Assembly: GCA_027596195.1 (NCBI GenBank) | Contig: JADGJG010000363.1 | Span: 1 to 22,608, forward strand | Length of the DNA stretch: 22,608 nt | Source of the DNA: Podochytrium sp. JEL0797 | Taxonomy: Eukaryota > Chytridiomycota > Chytridiomycetes > Chytridiales > Chytriomycetaceae | Direction: 5' to 3' | Shown here: piece by piece, positions 1 to 11,261 of the stretch | How positions within the stretch are numbered: the stretch's first letter is position 1 | Layout of the letters: each line of letters starts with the position of its first letter | Notes under the pieces: generated by a model | Told to the model about the DNA's origin: nothing | The model's input: only the letters and a program-made list of their open reading frames with translations | Database searches by the model: none | Program-made: the position numbers and the translations under genes

Positions 1-598
1 ATTTGGGCAACACATTTTACAATTGGAACGTTTTGGGGTAAATCTCTTTTTTTAAAATTTTTGGCCGGGTCCGTTTTGGGGGGGGGGGGGGGGGTTTGGT
101 CATATTCTCCAGTCGTCCCTGGGAAATCGGGAGAAAAATGGCAATAGAGTTTCCCGAGGAATCATGTTTTTTATAGTCCGCGATTGGATTCCGTCGCGGC
201 GCACTCCAATGATCACATCCGTTTTAGTTCCAAGATTAGCTCGATAAACGTGGGGGCCAGGGTGATGCCGTTACGGGATTCCATTTCTTTCCTCTCCAAT
301 ATGAGTTTCTTTGTGTCTCTGTTGATCAAGAATCCAGCGTTGAATCTCAACCTTGCATTCCCGATAGTATAGTATACCAATGGGGATTGGGAGGTCACAT
401 GCACACTTTGGGTGTAGAAAAGAACATCATTAGCGAAGGGCAAGGGGTATCAGTGACAACTTTTGAATTGATGGCTGTTTTTACGCATTTTGCTAGTTTT
501 TTGTGCTATGGTATGTTGTTATAATGAAATGGGATTCTTTGCAAACGGCACGCGCATGTTTTTCTAATACTTGTCGGAGATCAGGCGGGTGAGGGGAG
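1..598. other. Region without a supported gene upstream of the coiled-coil gene
   Basis: I see no convincing gene here. The only notable open stretch is on the minus strand, ending in a stop at about 213-215 and open back to about 443. It has no ATG start and matches no family I recognise. It could be the last exon of a gene or decayed sequence. The left part is AT-rich with T and A runs and a long G run. The promoter and leader of the gene starting at 599 presumably lie in this interval, but I see no clear TATA element. Confidence 0.5.
78..94. repeat. G17 homopolymer
   Basis: An uninterrupted run of 17 G on the plus strand. It is a likely site of length variation or assembly error. No function is implied. 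Confidence 0.9.
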
Positions 599-3500
599 AT
601 GGGCACCCCCCCAAAAAAATCCATTTGGGACCAATTTCCAGAAGGAGTGGGCACCACCAAGTCTGTTCACTCAATGTCACATCCCAGCAACGCATCAGCC
701 GCAGCAGGATCATCAGCAAACAGCAGCAGCAGCAGCAGCAGCGGCAGTGGGTTCATGACGGGGATCGCAGGGCGACTGTTTGCGGCATCTTCTTCGTCTG
801 GGTCCAACCAAGGCGAAGACGGCAAGACGGCGCTGTCGCCAGGCACCACGCGGCGACCCGCAGCTGCGATGCGCGAGGCGCGCACTAATCCGGCTGGGTC
901 TTTGCCGTCTAGAAACACTTTGTCTTCGTCTACGACAAGTTCGACTTCTTCTTCGTCTTCCCCGACAGACGCCGTAGCCCCACGTGCACCGCGGCAGCGT
1001 CCGCCTTCGACCTACTTTGGCGACACGTCTTCTTCTGGTAGTAGTAGTGCTAGTGCGCCTAGTAGCACCACCACGAGACGCGAACGCCCTGACCGCAGCG
1101 CACAGCAAAAAGACGCCACCAGCGACGCTGCCTCTCTCGCACAGTCAAACAAGGAGCGCGACATTGCACGGAGACACCTGTTTCGCCTTGACCAGCTGCA
1201 GAAACTGAAGGAGCGCGAAGATGCAGAAGACAACCCATCACAACCCCCTCAGCCACCCCTCGTGAACCTCGTGGATCCAAAAGTATCCGTGGTGGTCATT
1301 CCGGGCTACGGAAATGACGACGACTATGTGCTCGAGTACTTGAGTGCGAGCAGTGCAAGTGAGAATGAGAACGAGTATCAAGTGGAAGACTATTCCTCGA
1401 GTGGGATGTCCAAGAAGGTAACCATTCCCTAGTCATCCTTCAAAACGAATACTCACTCCCTCTCTCATTCGCTATAGTCAAAACGGAGGCAACGCGCCAC
1501 CACCTTTGAACCAAACCATCACCGTGCAGTGCCACAAAAATCGGCCGTTTTTCGATCTTCAAATTCGCGAAAAAAGAGGTACCTGTGTCTCACACCTACC
1601 CATCCACTGCCCTCCCACTTATCCAACTCTCATTCCTCAGGCTCTCCTCAGGATCCGCTCCAAAACAACTCTCTGGAAACAGACCCGTCCCTTCGTCCAC
1701 CACCTCCTCCTCCACTTCCTCCACCCGTCCAACCCCGCGCACTCGTCTCGGATCGTCAGGCCGCACCGGCTCCGATACCGGCCGTCGTGGCTTCGGTGGC
1801 CCTGTGTCTCCCGGTGACGAGGATCCCACCTCGGCGAGTAGTGACAGTGGCGGTGGCGGTGTTCAGTGGGATGATGTGTACAATAGTGAACCCTCGAGTC
1901 CTGCGAGTGTAAGTCGAGAGTGAGAGTGAGCGAAGCCATGACGCGTAGCGCGCGTGCGCCGCGACGTGGCGTGGATGAGTGAGGCGAGACCGAGCGAAAT
2001 ACGCAAAGCGAATCTGCACGAGAGAGTGAGCGAAGCGAACAAGTTGTGCGGGAATTTAGAGGAGAGAGAGTGAGCGAAGCGAACAAATTGTGTAGGGGAA
2101 TTGCGGCTCGCGAGAGTGAGCCCTCTCCCTCTCCCCCCTTGTGATCCAATTCCGCGACCCAAATTCTCCTATGATTAACCAAAACCACTTCATTAGATAA
2201 CGGGCGGCTCCCTCACCCGAACCCCCTCCACGACCCGCACTTACCGCACAGCCCGCCCCCTCCTCTCCACCACCACCACCACCACCGACCCCCCCTCCTC
2301 CCCCTCCGACTCCCTTCTCTCCGAAATCATGTCCTCCCTCACCCCAACCAGCGCCCCCACCACCCCGACCGAAGACGACAAAATGCCCGAAGACCGCGAA
2401 GGCCGTCGCGAATGGCTCAAACGGCGGCAACAGAAACGCCTGAGTTCCACCCCAGACTCACTCACCTCCCCCCTCCCCGACTCCTCACTCCCCACCTCCC
2501 CTTCCTCCACCTCGAGCCTCCTCTCCCCAACCCCCTCCTCCACAACAACAACCCCCTCCAAATACCGCCTCTCAAACCCCTCCCTCCCCCCGGAACTCCT
2601 CCTCGCCCTCGACGCCTCAACCCACGAATCCAACACCCTCCGACAATCCCTCTCCGCCGCCGAACACGAACTCTCAACCTTGCGCCTCGAAAACTCGTCC
2701 GCCCTCAAACGCCTCTCGTCCATCTCCTCAACAGCCTCCACAGACCACTTGACCCGTCTCGAATCGGAACGCGAGGCACTCCGCGCACGGGTGGAAGAGC
2801 TCGAGTTTACATCCGCCCAGTTGAAACGCGAGGCTGCGTCCGCCAAGGAGTCGTTGAAGGAAGAAATCGGGTACCGCAAGGTGGAGCGTGAACAGGCGCA
2901 GACGCAGATGGAAACCATCGCTGCCGAACGCGACGCTGCCGTGAAGGAAGTGATGGGAAAAAGCGTCGTGTTGGGAAGCACGGAGATGATTGTGAATCAG
3001 ACGACGAAGGAGTTGCAGAGTTTACGGATGCGTGAACGCGAAGTGACGGGACGACTCCAGGACCGAGAAGCCGTGGTTCGGAGTCAACAGCAACAACTGG
3101 TGGAAAGTGAGGAGAAGCTCAAACGCGCGTTGGGGGAGGTGCAGAGTCGGAGTGGGTTGATGCGAAGCACGGAGGAACGTTTACGCGGGCTCATTCAAGA
3201 AATGGGCAACGCGCGGGCCCGTGAGGGTGATTTGGTGAGGAAACTGCAAGAATCGGAAGCGCGGTGTGGAGACCTTGGGAACGCGTTGGAAGAGTTCAAG
3301 AAGGTGTCTGCGGAGAATCTTTACCAGTCGAAACAAGCGAACGAGACGTTGCGGATTGAAGCGCGGGATTTGCAGGGGCAGTTGAATCAGGCAGTTCACG
3401 GGACGAGGGTGCGGGATGAGGAGATTAAAAAGAATCGCGAGCTGATTCAGGGGATGGCGGGGAGGATTGGGGCCATGGATCGAGGTAATTATTGTCTCTA

Positions 3501-6500
3501 TGTGTGTGTGTTTGTTCAAAAAAATTTAATCTCAACCACCCCCCCCCCAAAAGAAATCGGCAACGCCAAAACCCTCATCTCCGACCGAGACCTCCGTATC
3601 AACCACCTCACCCGCGACCTCACCACGGCCTCCCAACGCGAATCCGACCTCACAACCCAACTGACCCTTCTGAACCAATCGCACGGCGGCGAAATGGCCG
3701 CCGCCCTCACACTCACGCAACAACACCAACGCGAACTTGAAAAAGTGAGAAAAGAGCGGGATACTGTATCCGACCACTTCTCGGCGCGAGAACGCGATCT
3801 CACCGCCCTCCGTGAAGAACGTTCCGCGTTGCAAGAAACCATCTCCGAACTCACGACCCGCGTTTCGACACTCGACTCGGACCTCTCCGCCTCACAAACC
3901 CTCGCCGACGAAACGGTCCTCAAAATCCGTCACCTCACCGACGAACTCGCACGCGCGGGTGTAAAAGAACGCAAGATGGCGGAAGATCAGAAACAGATGC
4001 AGAACAGGTTCATTGAACTCGACAGCATTGCGCAGCGGTTGGTTGCGGATCGGGATAGCTGGCGGAACCGCGCCACGGAGTTGGAACGGTTGTTGGATCA
4101 GAGTCGGAAGGAGGCGAACGAGGTTGCCATCATGAAGGAGAATTTGGAACGCGATATGAGGAACGAGGTGGTTCAGCTGCAAGCGCAGATGAGCAAGAAC
4201 ACGGCGGACGCGAACCAGGCGGCGGGGATGCTCAAGAGCCATATTTCGAATCTCGAGATTAGCCTTGCGAGTGCCAAAGCGCGTGGGGAGGAGTTGGATC
4301 AAGTCGTGAGTGGGTTGCAGGGCAAGTTGGCGGTCTCGGTGCAGAATGAGACATATTTGTCGGAACAGATTGAGATTTTGAAGGAGGCGAGGGGTGGCGA
4401 TATGGCTGCTGCTTTGGAAAGGACGGAGGCGCATCAGAGGAATTTGCAGGGTGTGATTACTGTGAGTTTTTTGTTTTTGTTTTGTTGCGGAGGGGGGAAG
4501 GGAGCGTGGAACTCACCCAAAACAAAACAGGAACGTACGACCCTCCAATCGCGTCTCACTGAACTCGAAGCCGTGCTCCAACATCTCGTGTCCGACCGCG
4601 ACTCATGGAAAACACACGCCGACAAGCTCCAATCGGACCTCACGGAAACCATCTCGACCCACAAAACGGCCACCGCCCAACTCCGCAAATCCCTCGAAGA
4701 CGAGATTGAATCCATCACAGACAAACTGTACGACTTTGGTGCCGAGAAGCAAGCAATGGATGCGCGGAATGCGGCGCGGATTGAGGAGTTGGAAGTTGAC
4801 CTCGTCGCCGCTCGGACGCAGTGTGAAGCGCTTGAGAAGGAGTTGGAAGGTGTCAAACGGGAACTATTCGACGCGCTCAACAATGACCATGAATCCGTCG
4901 TTCAAGACCTCAACGCGCAACTCGCGCAGTCTGCTTCCACCCAAGACACACTCAACGCCAAGATTGTGGACCTCCTCGCGTCCATCAAGTCCAAAGACAA
5001 GGAACAACAAGACCTCCACGCGCACATTTCGGAACTCGAAGAAACGATTGATGAACTCATGATTGAACAAGACGCGGCTGAGAAGAAGGTGTTGAAACTG
5101 CAAGCGTCCGTTAAGAAGGCCAAGCAGGAAGTGTTGGATATCGAACGCACGACGGACGCGAGTATTACGCATTTGAGGGATGAGTCTACGTTTGGGGTGA
5201 AGCGGGCGCAGGATGAGTTTAACCGCGTGTTGTGGAATGTGAGGATGGAGATGAATGCGGTGGTGTCAGCGATTTTGCAGAAGGACAAGCGGGAGGAGGA
5301 TGACGATGAGGACAGAACGAGTGGAGCTGTTGACGTGGATGAGCTCTTCCAAGACATGAAGATTTGTCGGCAAAAGGCGTTGGAATGGATCGTGACGATT
5401 AATGTGGCCAAGAGTGAGTCGGAGGTTGGTGTGCAGAATTTGGCGGTGCTCAAGAACCAGGTTGTGTCGTTGCAGAGGCAGTTGGGGGAGACGAAGAGGG
5501 AGGTGGAGGATTCGTTGTCGAGGTTGGAGGAGACTAAGGATTTGGATATGCGTCAGGTTTGTTTTTTATTTTCTTGTTCATTTTATTTGTTCAATTTCCT
5601 AAACGTTTTCGCACACCAAAATACAGCGCCAACAAATCAAGATTCTCGAACAGCAGCTCGAAAAGGCCAACAAACTCAAGCAAGACGCCGAAAAGCGAGG
5701 TGACAAACCAAAAAAAAATCTGTTTTCGCGTATCAATTTTCCGCCGATTTTCTAAAATTTTGCCCTCCCCCCCCCCATCCCATCAGCCATCTCCACTTCG
5801 ACCGAAAGCGAAGAAATCATTCTCGCCCTCCAACAAGAAATCATCTCCATCCGCGGCGAACTGTCCAAAAAATCCGAAATCCTCAAACGCACAACCCCCG
5901 CCGAAATCCAAGAACTCCTCAAATCGGGCGAAACGGAACTCAGCGACGCCAAAAACGCTGCCTCGGCCGCCGAAAAGGAACTCCGCGCCCTCCAACGCTC
6001 GATCCAAGAATACGAAGGGCTCATTTCGAAACTCCAAATCGATTTCGAGGCGCTTGAGACGCAGTTCAACGAGTCACAGCAGCAATCTGTGCGGGCTTCG
6101 CAAGAGTCTGGGGAGGTGGTGGAAGGGTTGAAGGAGCAGTTGAAGCGCGAACGTGCGAGTTTGGAGGAGGCCCAGGAAGCCATTTTGTCGTGTCAAGCCA
6201 TGATCCGCGACCTTGAAGCTCTCCGTGCGGAAATGACGGTCAAGTTTGAGCAGCAGTTGGAGGAGGAGGAGGACTTATACGGCAAAGTGGTTGCGGAGCT
6301 TGATTCTGCGAATGCCGAGGTGGATGAGTTGAAGGATGAGATGGAAGAGTTGGAATCCAAGTTGGACGCGTCGAGTGCGGCTGCGGAAGCGTTGGAGGTG
6401 AATTATCAGAGTGTGAAGGACGAGATTGAGTTGATGAGGAACCAGCGGAGAGAGAGTGTGGAGGCGATGCAGTCCATGATTCAGAGCTTAACGTTGCGGT

Positions 6501-8196
6501 TGCAGGAGGAGCAGGAGTTGGTGGAAGTGAATCAGGCCAAGTGGAATGAGGAGGTAAATCTTACGCCGTCTTTGTTTTTTTTTTGAGTCATTGCCCTCCT
6601 GACTCTTTTTTTTCGTATCCACAGTCCACCTCGCATCTCAAGCTCGTTGCCCAACTCGAAACGGACATTCAAGAAAAGAATATTCTCCTTCAACACCTCC
6701 AAACCTCGAACACGGCTTCCACCGCCGAGTCGCAAGCCCTCGGGAGCGAAATCGCGGCGCTCAAGATTGATTTGGAGTCCAAGCAAGCTGCTTTCGCTGC
6801 GACCCTCGCCAAAGTCACCAAGGAGTTGGAAACGTCGCATGCCGAGGTTTCGGCTTTGCGAGTGGAACTCGAACGTGTGGTTTTGGAGCTGGCGGGTGAG
6901 AAGGCGGGGCGGATGGAAGAGGTAGAATCGTTGAAGGCGGTTGTGGCTGATTTGGAGGCACGTGTGCAACAGGCCGCGAGGGATGCTGAAGCGAACGGGT
7001 CCGCGGCCCAGAGCAGCTCGATGGATGTTGCGAATTTGAGTGCCGATTTGCAAGCCGCGCGGGACGCTCTGGTTTCTCAAAAGGAGGCTGCTGAGCAGCA
7101 GTTGGAGGTACTCCGGGGAGAGGTGAAGGGAATGGAGGAGAATCTCGTTTCTGCACAATCGGACTTGTCGACTGCCAAGGCGTTTGGAGCCGCGACGCTT
7201 GAAGAGCTTGAGTTGGCCAAGGGACGTGTGGAGAGTTTGGAGCGGGATGTGAAGGAGTCTCTTGGCAAGTTGGAGTCGTCTGTGGATAAGGGGGAGGTGG
7301 ATTCTCTCAAGCAGATGTTGGCAGAGAAGGAGGCCGAGTCGATACAGTTGGAGACGCTCAAGTCTGAGTTGGTGGTTGCCAAGGAAGCGTGTGCGAGTCT
7401 TGAAGCGAAGCTTGGTGAGGGAGAGGCGTCTTTGGCGAGGGAGGTGGAGTCGTTGAAGGTTGCGCTGGCAGCAGCTGAGGAGGAAGCTGGGCGATTGAAG
7501 GGACTGGAAGCGAAGATGCGTGAAGGCGAGGCGAGTTTGGTTTCGGAGATGGAGTCTTTGAAGGTTGAGTTGGCAGCCGCGGAGAAGGAGGCGAGCCGAT
7601 TGAAGGAAGCCTTGGCCGAGGCTCAAGCCACTGCCGTTGGCGATGCGGACACCGAAGCACCGTTTGTCGACGCGCCCGAAACACCTTCCGATTCCGAACA
7701 ACTGGCTGTCGAGTTGACTGCCGCCAAGGCCGAGGTTTCGCGACTCACTCAACTCTTGTCGGAAAGCGAGAAACAAGTCGAGGAATCCATCAAGCTCAAG
7801 TCGGACCTCGCATCCGCACTCTCCGACGTGTCTCGTTTGCAAGAGTCGATTGAATCCGTCAAGACGACCCTGTCCAACGACTTCCAAAAAGAACACGAAG
7901 GCACCCAACAAGCACTCCACCAAGCCATCAACGAGCGCGATGGCCTCAAAGCCGAGCTCTCCCTCATCCAAGCACAACTCTGTTCCGCGGCCGAAGACGC
8001 CGAAATCGCAGCAGGCGGGGTGCCCAAAGACGTTGTCACGAGTGCGGATGTGCAGCGGATTTCGATTCAGTCTCTTCCACCGTCGAAAGGATCACCGAGC
8101 GCGTCGATTGCGGAGGTTACGTCTCCCACGTCGCCTGTTTCGCCGAGAAAGTCGTTGACGGGGAAGTTGTATGGGATGGTGATGGGATCGAAATGA
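599..8196 (+). CDS. Giant coiled-coil protein, 9 exons, predicted 2273 aa
   Basis: I do not recognise a named family. Exons by GT-AG sites and frame: 599-1417, 1478-1578, 1641-1908, 2197-3484, 3554-4461, 4531-5556, 5627-5699, 5787-6553, 6625-8196. The sum is 6822 nt, 2273 codons plus stop. Residues 1 to about 540 are Ser/Pro/Thr-rich and probably disordered, with an S7 run. From about 540 to about 2190 the protein is almost continuous Glu/Lys/Leu/Gln-rich heptad-like sequence, so a rod or tether is likely (golgin-, myosin-tail- or centrosomal-type; inference only). The C-terminus is a short Ser/Pro tail ending in a basic, hydrophobic stretch. No motor, GRIP or membrane segment is visible. The start is the first ATG of the long frame. 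Intron 3 is the weakest point: a 288-nt intron ending at the TAG at 2194-2196 keeps the frame. If that is wrong, a shorter gene could start at the ATG at 2329. A decayed copy of the 3' end lies at 12736-13167. Confidence 0.8.
722..742 (+). repeat. (AGC)7 microsatellite coding for poly-Ser
   Basis: Seven AGC codons in the frame of exon 1 of the coiled-coil gene give seven consecutive serines within the low-complexity N-terminus. Length polymorphism is likely. Confidence 0.9.
1909..2196 (+). repeat. Expanded intron 3 of the coiled-coil gene, with 44-bp tandem repeats
   Basis: This interval starts with GTAAGT and is bridged as a phase-0 intron to the TAG ending at 2196. A possible branch site (TGATTAAC) lies at about 2171-2178. 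At 288 nt it is about four times longer than the other introns of the gene (60-87 nt). It contains two clear copies of a 44-bp unit, with GTGAGCGAAGCGAACAA starting at 2026 and 2070. More degraded relatives of the GAGTGAGCGAAGC core lie at about 1922-2015 and about 2112-2121. Each good copy carries GTGAGC, which itself resembles a 5' splice site. Confidence 0.65.
7402..7611 (+). repeat. Two 105-bp (35-aa) in-frame repeats in exon 9
   Basis: Inside the last exon of the coiled-coil gene, the unit beginning with Glu-Ala-Lys at 7402 is repeated beginning with Glu-Ala-Lys at 7507. Both contain EGEASL followed by ESLKV, then AAAE and RLK elements. Thirty-five residues is five heptads, so the duplication keeps the coiled-coil register. 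Confidence 0.75.
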
Positions 8197-8449
8197 TTCG
8201 TGTATTTGTTTTTTTGTGGGAGCGGGGGGGGGGTTCATTTTTTTTGTTTTTGTTTGTTTCTTTTGCGTTAAAATATAGATTTGTCTGATGAGAAAATATC
8301 CCTTTTCCCTTTACTTTCTTTCTCATTTCAAATAATTGTGCAAGTGGATATAGATTAAAAAAATGAATGTTCGTTTATTTTTTTACGTGTTTTCTAATTT
8401 TTTTTCCTTAAAAATAAAGTAACGAGGAATAATCGAGTCGAAATAGATT

Positions 8450-11261
8450 TCAGCGGAGGAGATTGCGACGCCCATTCGTCCCAAACGGCACCCCAGGAAA
8501 CGCCAACATGCAACTAATCCTCTGACTCGCATACGTTCTAAACGCCTGATACATGTACTCCGCATACCCAAAGTACGCCTGCGCGGCCGCAACCTCATCA
8601 AACGCGTTCAAATCCCCCCCACTCGCCGCCAACGCGGCCCAAAGTGGCGCGTACTCTGGTCCCGTGTATCCATCGTCGAGAGACACGGCGAGACAGTTGA
8701 TTCCTTTCTTTGGACACTCGTTGCGTTGGTTGTCGGCCACGTCGAGACAATTGGTTCCAAAGTTGGCAACGACGCCGTTCGAGGCGAGGAGGTGCGCGAG
8801 CGCGGGAGGAATTGCGCCAGTGAGTTTGTTGTTTTGGAGGTCACTATTTTTTACCGTGAGTATGAATGAAAAAACGAAGGGAGGAAGGTTGGGGGGAGTC
8901 TCACATTTGCTGCAAATTCGTGCAACTCGCAAGCTGTGGAGGAATGGCTCCCACCAAACTGTTTCCAGAAAGATCCAGCACCATCATTTGTCCCAGATTT
9001 CCGAGCATGGGTGGGATTGTCCCTTGCAGCCCCAAGTTTGCCAGAATCCTGCCAAAAAATGCAAACGCGTCAAACATTGGAGAAAAAACGAAAAAAAGAC
9101 GACGAGACGCTCGGGGTTTGAAAAAAAATCAACTTACACTTGAACCAAATGACCACTCTGGAACGCGAGATAATCAGTGCTCGAGCGACGACGTTGGGCG
9201 GGTGCTCCGACAGGGTACGTTGCGTTCGGAGAAATGTTGTAGCAGTCGACATTGAACTGCACAGTAGGAAAGGCTTGTATAATTGTAACACAGTCCGCGT
9301 TTGGTGAGACACTAGCTGTAGGTGAGGTGGTGGAGCTGGGGGCAGCGGAGCTGATGCTGGCAGAGGCGGCAGAAGATATGATGATAGCAGACGAAGAGGC
9401 GGCAGCAGACGCGACGAGAGCAGAAGGGGCGGTATCTGATGCTGCGACTGCAGAGGTGACGGCAGCAGATGTAGCGACAGCATAAGACGCGGCGGTTGAT
9501 GCTGCGATGGTACTGGGCGCAGCAACAGCCGACGATAATGAAAATGCAAGAGCTGCAGCAGAGGAGGAAGGCGCAAGCGTAGGACAGTTTTTTTGGTTTG
9601 CAAACGTGGAGTTGAAGCAGTTCTGCGCGATATTTCTACCGAAAAGTGTTCAGTTTTTAAAACGTAAAATGTCAAACTACACTCACAATTGCTGTTGCGT
9701 AGTGTAGTGTACAGCCCCAGGTGTATTTCTGGGTGATTTCAGGCCGTACAACTCCCAGAATCCATCATTTCTGGAAACAACGCTAAAACTGGTCATTTGC
9801 TGCTGTGGCAAGACGACGGCTGTTGACCATATTCCATTTACACGCGTCATGAACTGAACAGTTTGGTTTGAATTGATGGCAAATACCGACAGGGTCGTAT
9901 TGGTCACGTCAAAGATTGGCTGGATGTTGCTCACGTTCGTCATCAACGGAGTGTACGTCACTCCAAAGAGCAAAGACCTCGCATTGGAAAGAAAGAAGGG
10001 AATCACAGTTCCATTGACATCCGTGACCACTTTCACGTCCACAATATCCGCTCGAGTGTCCACACTGATCCAAGCACCCCATGTTGCCGAGTTGGTTTGG
10101 ACACATTTACGAATACCCGACGGCCCGACACCCCAGACTTCTAAAAGCCCAGCTCCATGCAACGCAGAAGACGACTTGTTGACCTGCGCCGAGCCAGAGC
10201 CAACAGTTGTCCACGTACTACCAAAACCTCCGTTCGGAATCGCCTGCTTGACTTCTTGGACACTTCCTGAGGCGGTAATACCAAAGACGTGAGCGCATCC
10301 AGCCATATCAATGGAGGACTGAACGTCGTGAACCCACCCTGTAACATAAGTGGCTATGTTGAAGGCTAGCGTATTTGATTGCGTTTGGGGCCAGATGTCC
10401 AATGATCCCCCCGAAAATCCATCATAAACAGTTAGATTCCCGGAGCTTGGTCCCTTAACCCGTAATAGGAATACGTTCCCATTCTGGCTCTGCACCAGGG
10501 ATTGTTGTGCGCCCAAGTTGGCTCCAAAACCGGAAACCGATGCCCAACTTGAATAACTATCCAAATTCGCTGCGAGCTGGTATTCCGAATAAACGCTGTC
10601 CCAACTCCCTGATTGTGTAATAACCCTAATGCTCCCATCGGCATTTTTGGCCGCAACCAATCTGTTGCTAAATCCCGAAAATGACCGCCAGTAGAAGTTT
10701 GTGCCACCGACGGCCCAAGTTCCCGGAAGACTTCCTGTGAGGCTGTTGTTGCTCAGGTTGATATAATTGAAGGATCCATATACACTCCAAGAATCCGGAA
10801 CGGCTCCAGTATAATAATTATTGCTCAGATCGCTGTTGCATGGGAATAGAAAAAATTAGAACGCGATCGGGAAGAGAAGAAAGGGAGGTTGGTAGCCACG
10901 ACAAGATCAGATTCACAGGGAGGGGGGAAAATTGAACGCGATCGGTGATCGCGACAAGATCAGAGAGAGGGGGGGAAATTAAAATACTCAACATGGACGT
11001 CAAAAACGATAACGAAGTGAGACCAGATGGAAGCGATCCATTCAGACCTTGACCGGACATGGTTCTATTTTTTGTTGTATGTGTCAGATCAAAAGAAAGG
11101 GAAAGGCCGAGGCCTCACATCGCGACCACACGACTTTGCTCGTTCACGAGATACAGACTGCCGATCCCAGCAGCGCACAAGGTTCCGATTGTTCCAATGA
11201 TGGAAGAAATCCCAGGGAAGCTCGCAAGGAGCACAGCGCAATCGGAGGACGAAACTGGCAT
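8450..11261 (-). CDS. LRR / beta-propeller lectin-like / LRR protein, copy 1 (798 aa)
   Basis: Six exons on the minus strand: 11261-11119, 11064-10993, 10832-9687, 9635-9138, 9048-8905, 8843-8450. The total is 2397 nt, 798 codons plus stop. Domain order: an LRR N-cap with a DC...LL.SFPG pattern (residues about 7-48); LRRs with GLNGSLPSGL and DLSNN motifs (about 50-120); about seven propeller-like repeats of some 45 residues, each with a pattern like VFGI..SG.V....W..W, resembling PLL/tectonin-type lectin propellers (about 130-450); an Ala/Ser-rich linker (about 476-565); a second LRR N-cap beginning NADC (about 566); LRRs with GTIPPML, DLSGN and DLQNNKLTG (about 620-690); and a unique C-terminal domain to 798. 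Cys pairs and NxS/T sites fit a secreted or surface protein, but no signal peptide is visible at the ATG used. A 5' exon may be missing. It is convergent with the coiled-coil gene (253 bp between stops) and has an intact paralogue at 13860-16672. The binding partner is unknown; glycan recognition is inferred from the fold only. Confidence 0.78.
8905..11064 (-). repeat. Near-identical core of the tandem duplication, copy 1
   Basis: Exons 2-5 and introns 2-4 of LRR-propeller copy 1. They align with 14323-16480 at an offset of 5416-5418 bp, with only scattered substitutions and a two-base length change in intron 4. Similarity drops sharply outside both ends. Confidence 0.75.
10833..10992 (-). 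repeat. 160-nt intron 2 of LRR-propeller copy 1, internally duplicated
   Basis: This is the longest intron of the gene (the others are 51-89 nt). On the plus strand the element ACGCGATCGG occurs at 10861 and 10936, and ACAAGATCAG at 10901 and 10954, each followed by a purine- and G-rich stretch. The intron therefore looks like an imperfect tandem duplication. As read, the corresponding intron of copy 2 (16249-16408) is identical in length and sequence. Confidence 0.7.

Noticed and set aside
213..443. Minus-strand 76-codon frame near the left edge
   Set aside because: No ATG start, no recognised motif and an in-frame stop just upstream; kept only as a remark on the 1-598 interval.
2252..2328. 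Acceptor at 2251 (CGCACAG) for intron 3 of the coiled-coil gene
   Set aside because: It would put the downstream exon out of frame and reach a stop soon after; the TAG ending at 2196 keeps the frame.
2241..2981. Minus-strand open frame of 246 codons opposite exon 4 start
   Set aside because: Ser/Arg/Val/Glu low-complexity shadow of the C-rich coding strand; the plus frame continues into an unmistakable coiled coil.
6532..7977. Minus-strand open frame of 481 codons opposite the end of the coiled-coil gene
   Set aside because: It is antisense to a frame-consistent coiled-coil exon, is Leu/Arg/Gln-rich as expected from reversed Glu/Lys/Leu codons, crosses an intron and matches no family.
9070..9675. 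Minus-strand Pro/Leu/Ser-rich 201-codon frame (and its counterpart at 14402-15091)
   Set aside because: Alternative frame of exon 4 of the LRR-propeller gene. The Ala/Ser-rich frame connects correctly to both neighbouring exons and to the NADC N-cap.
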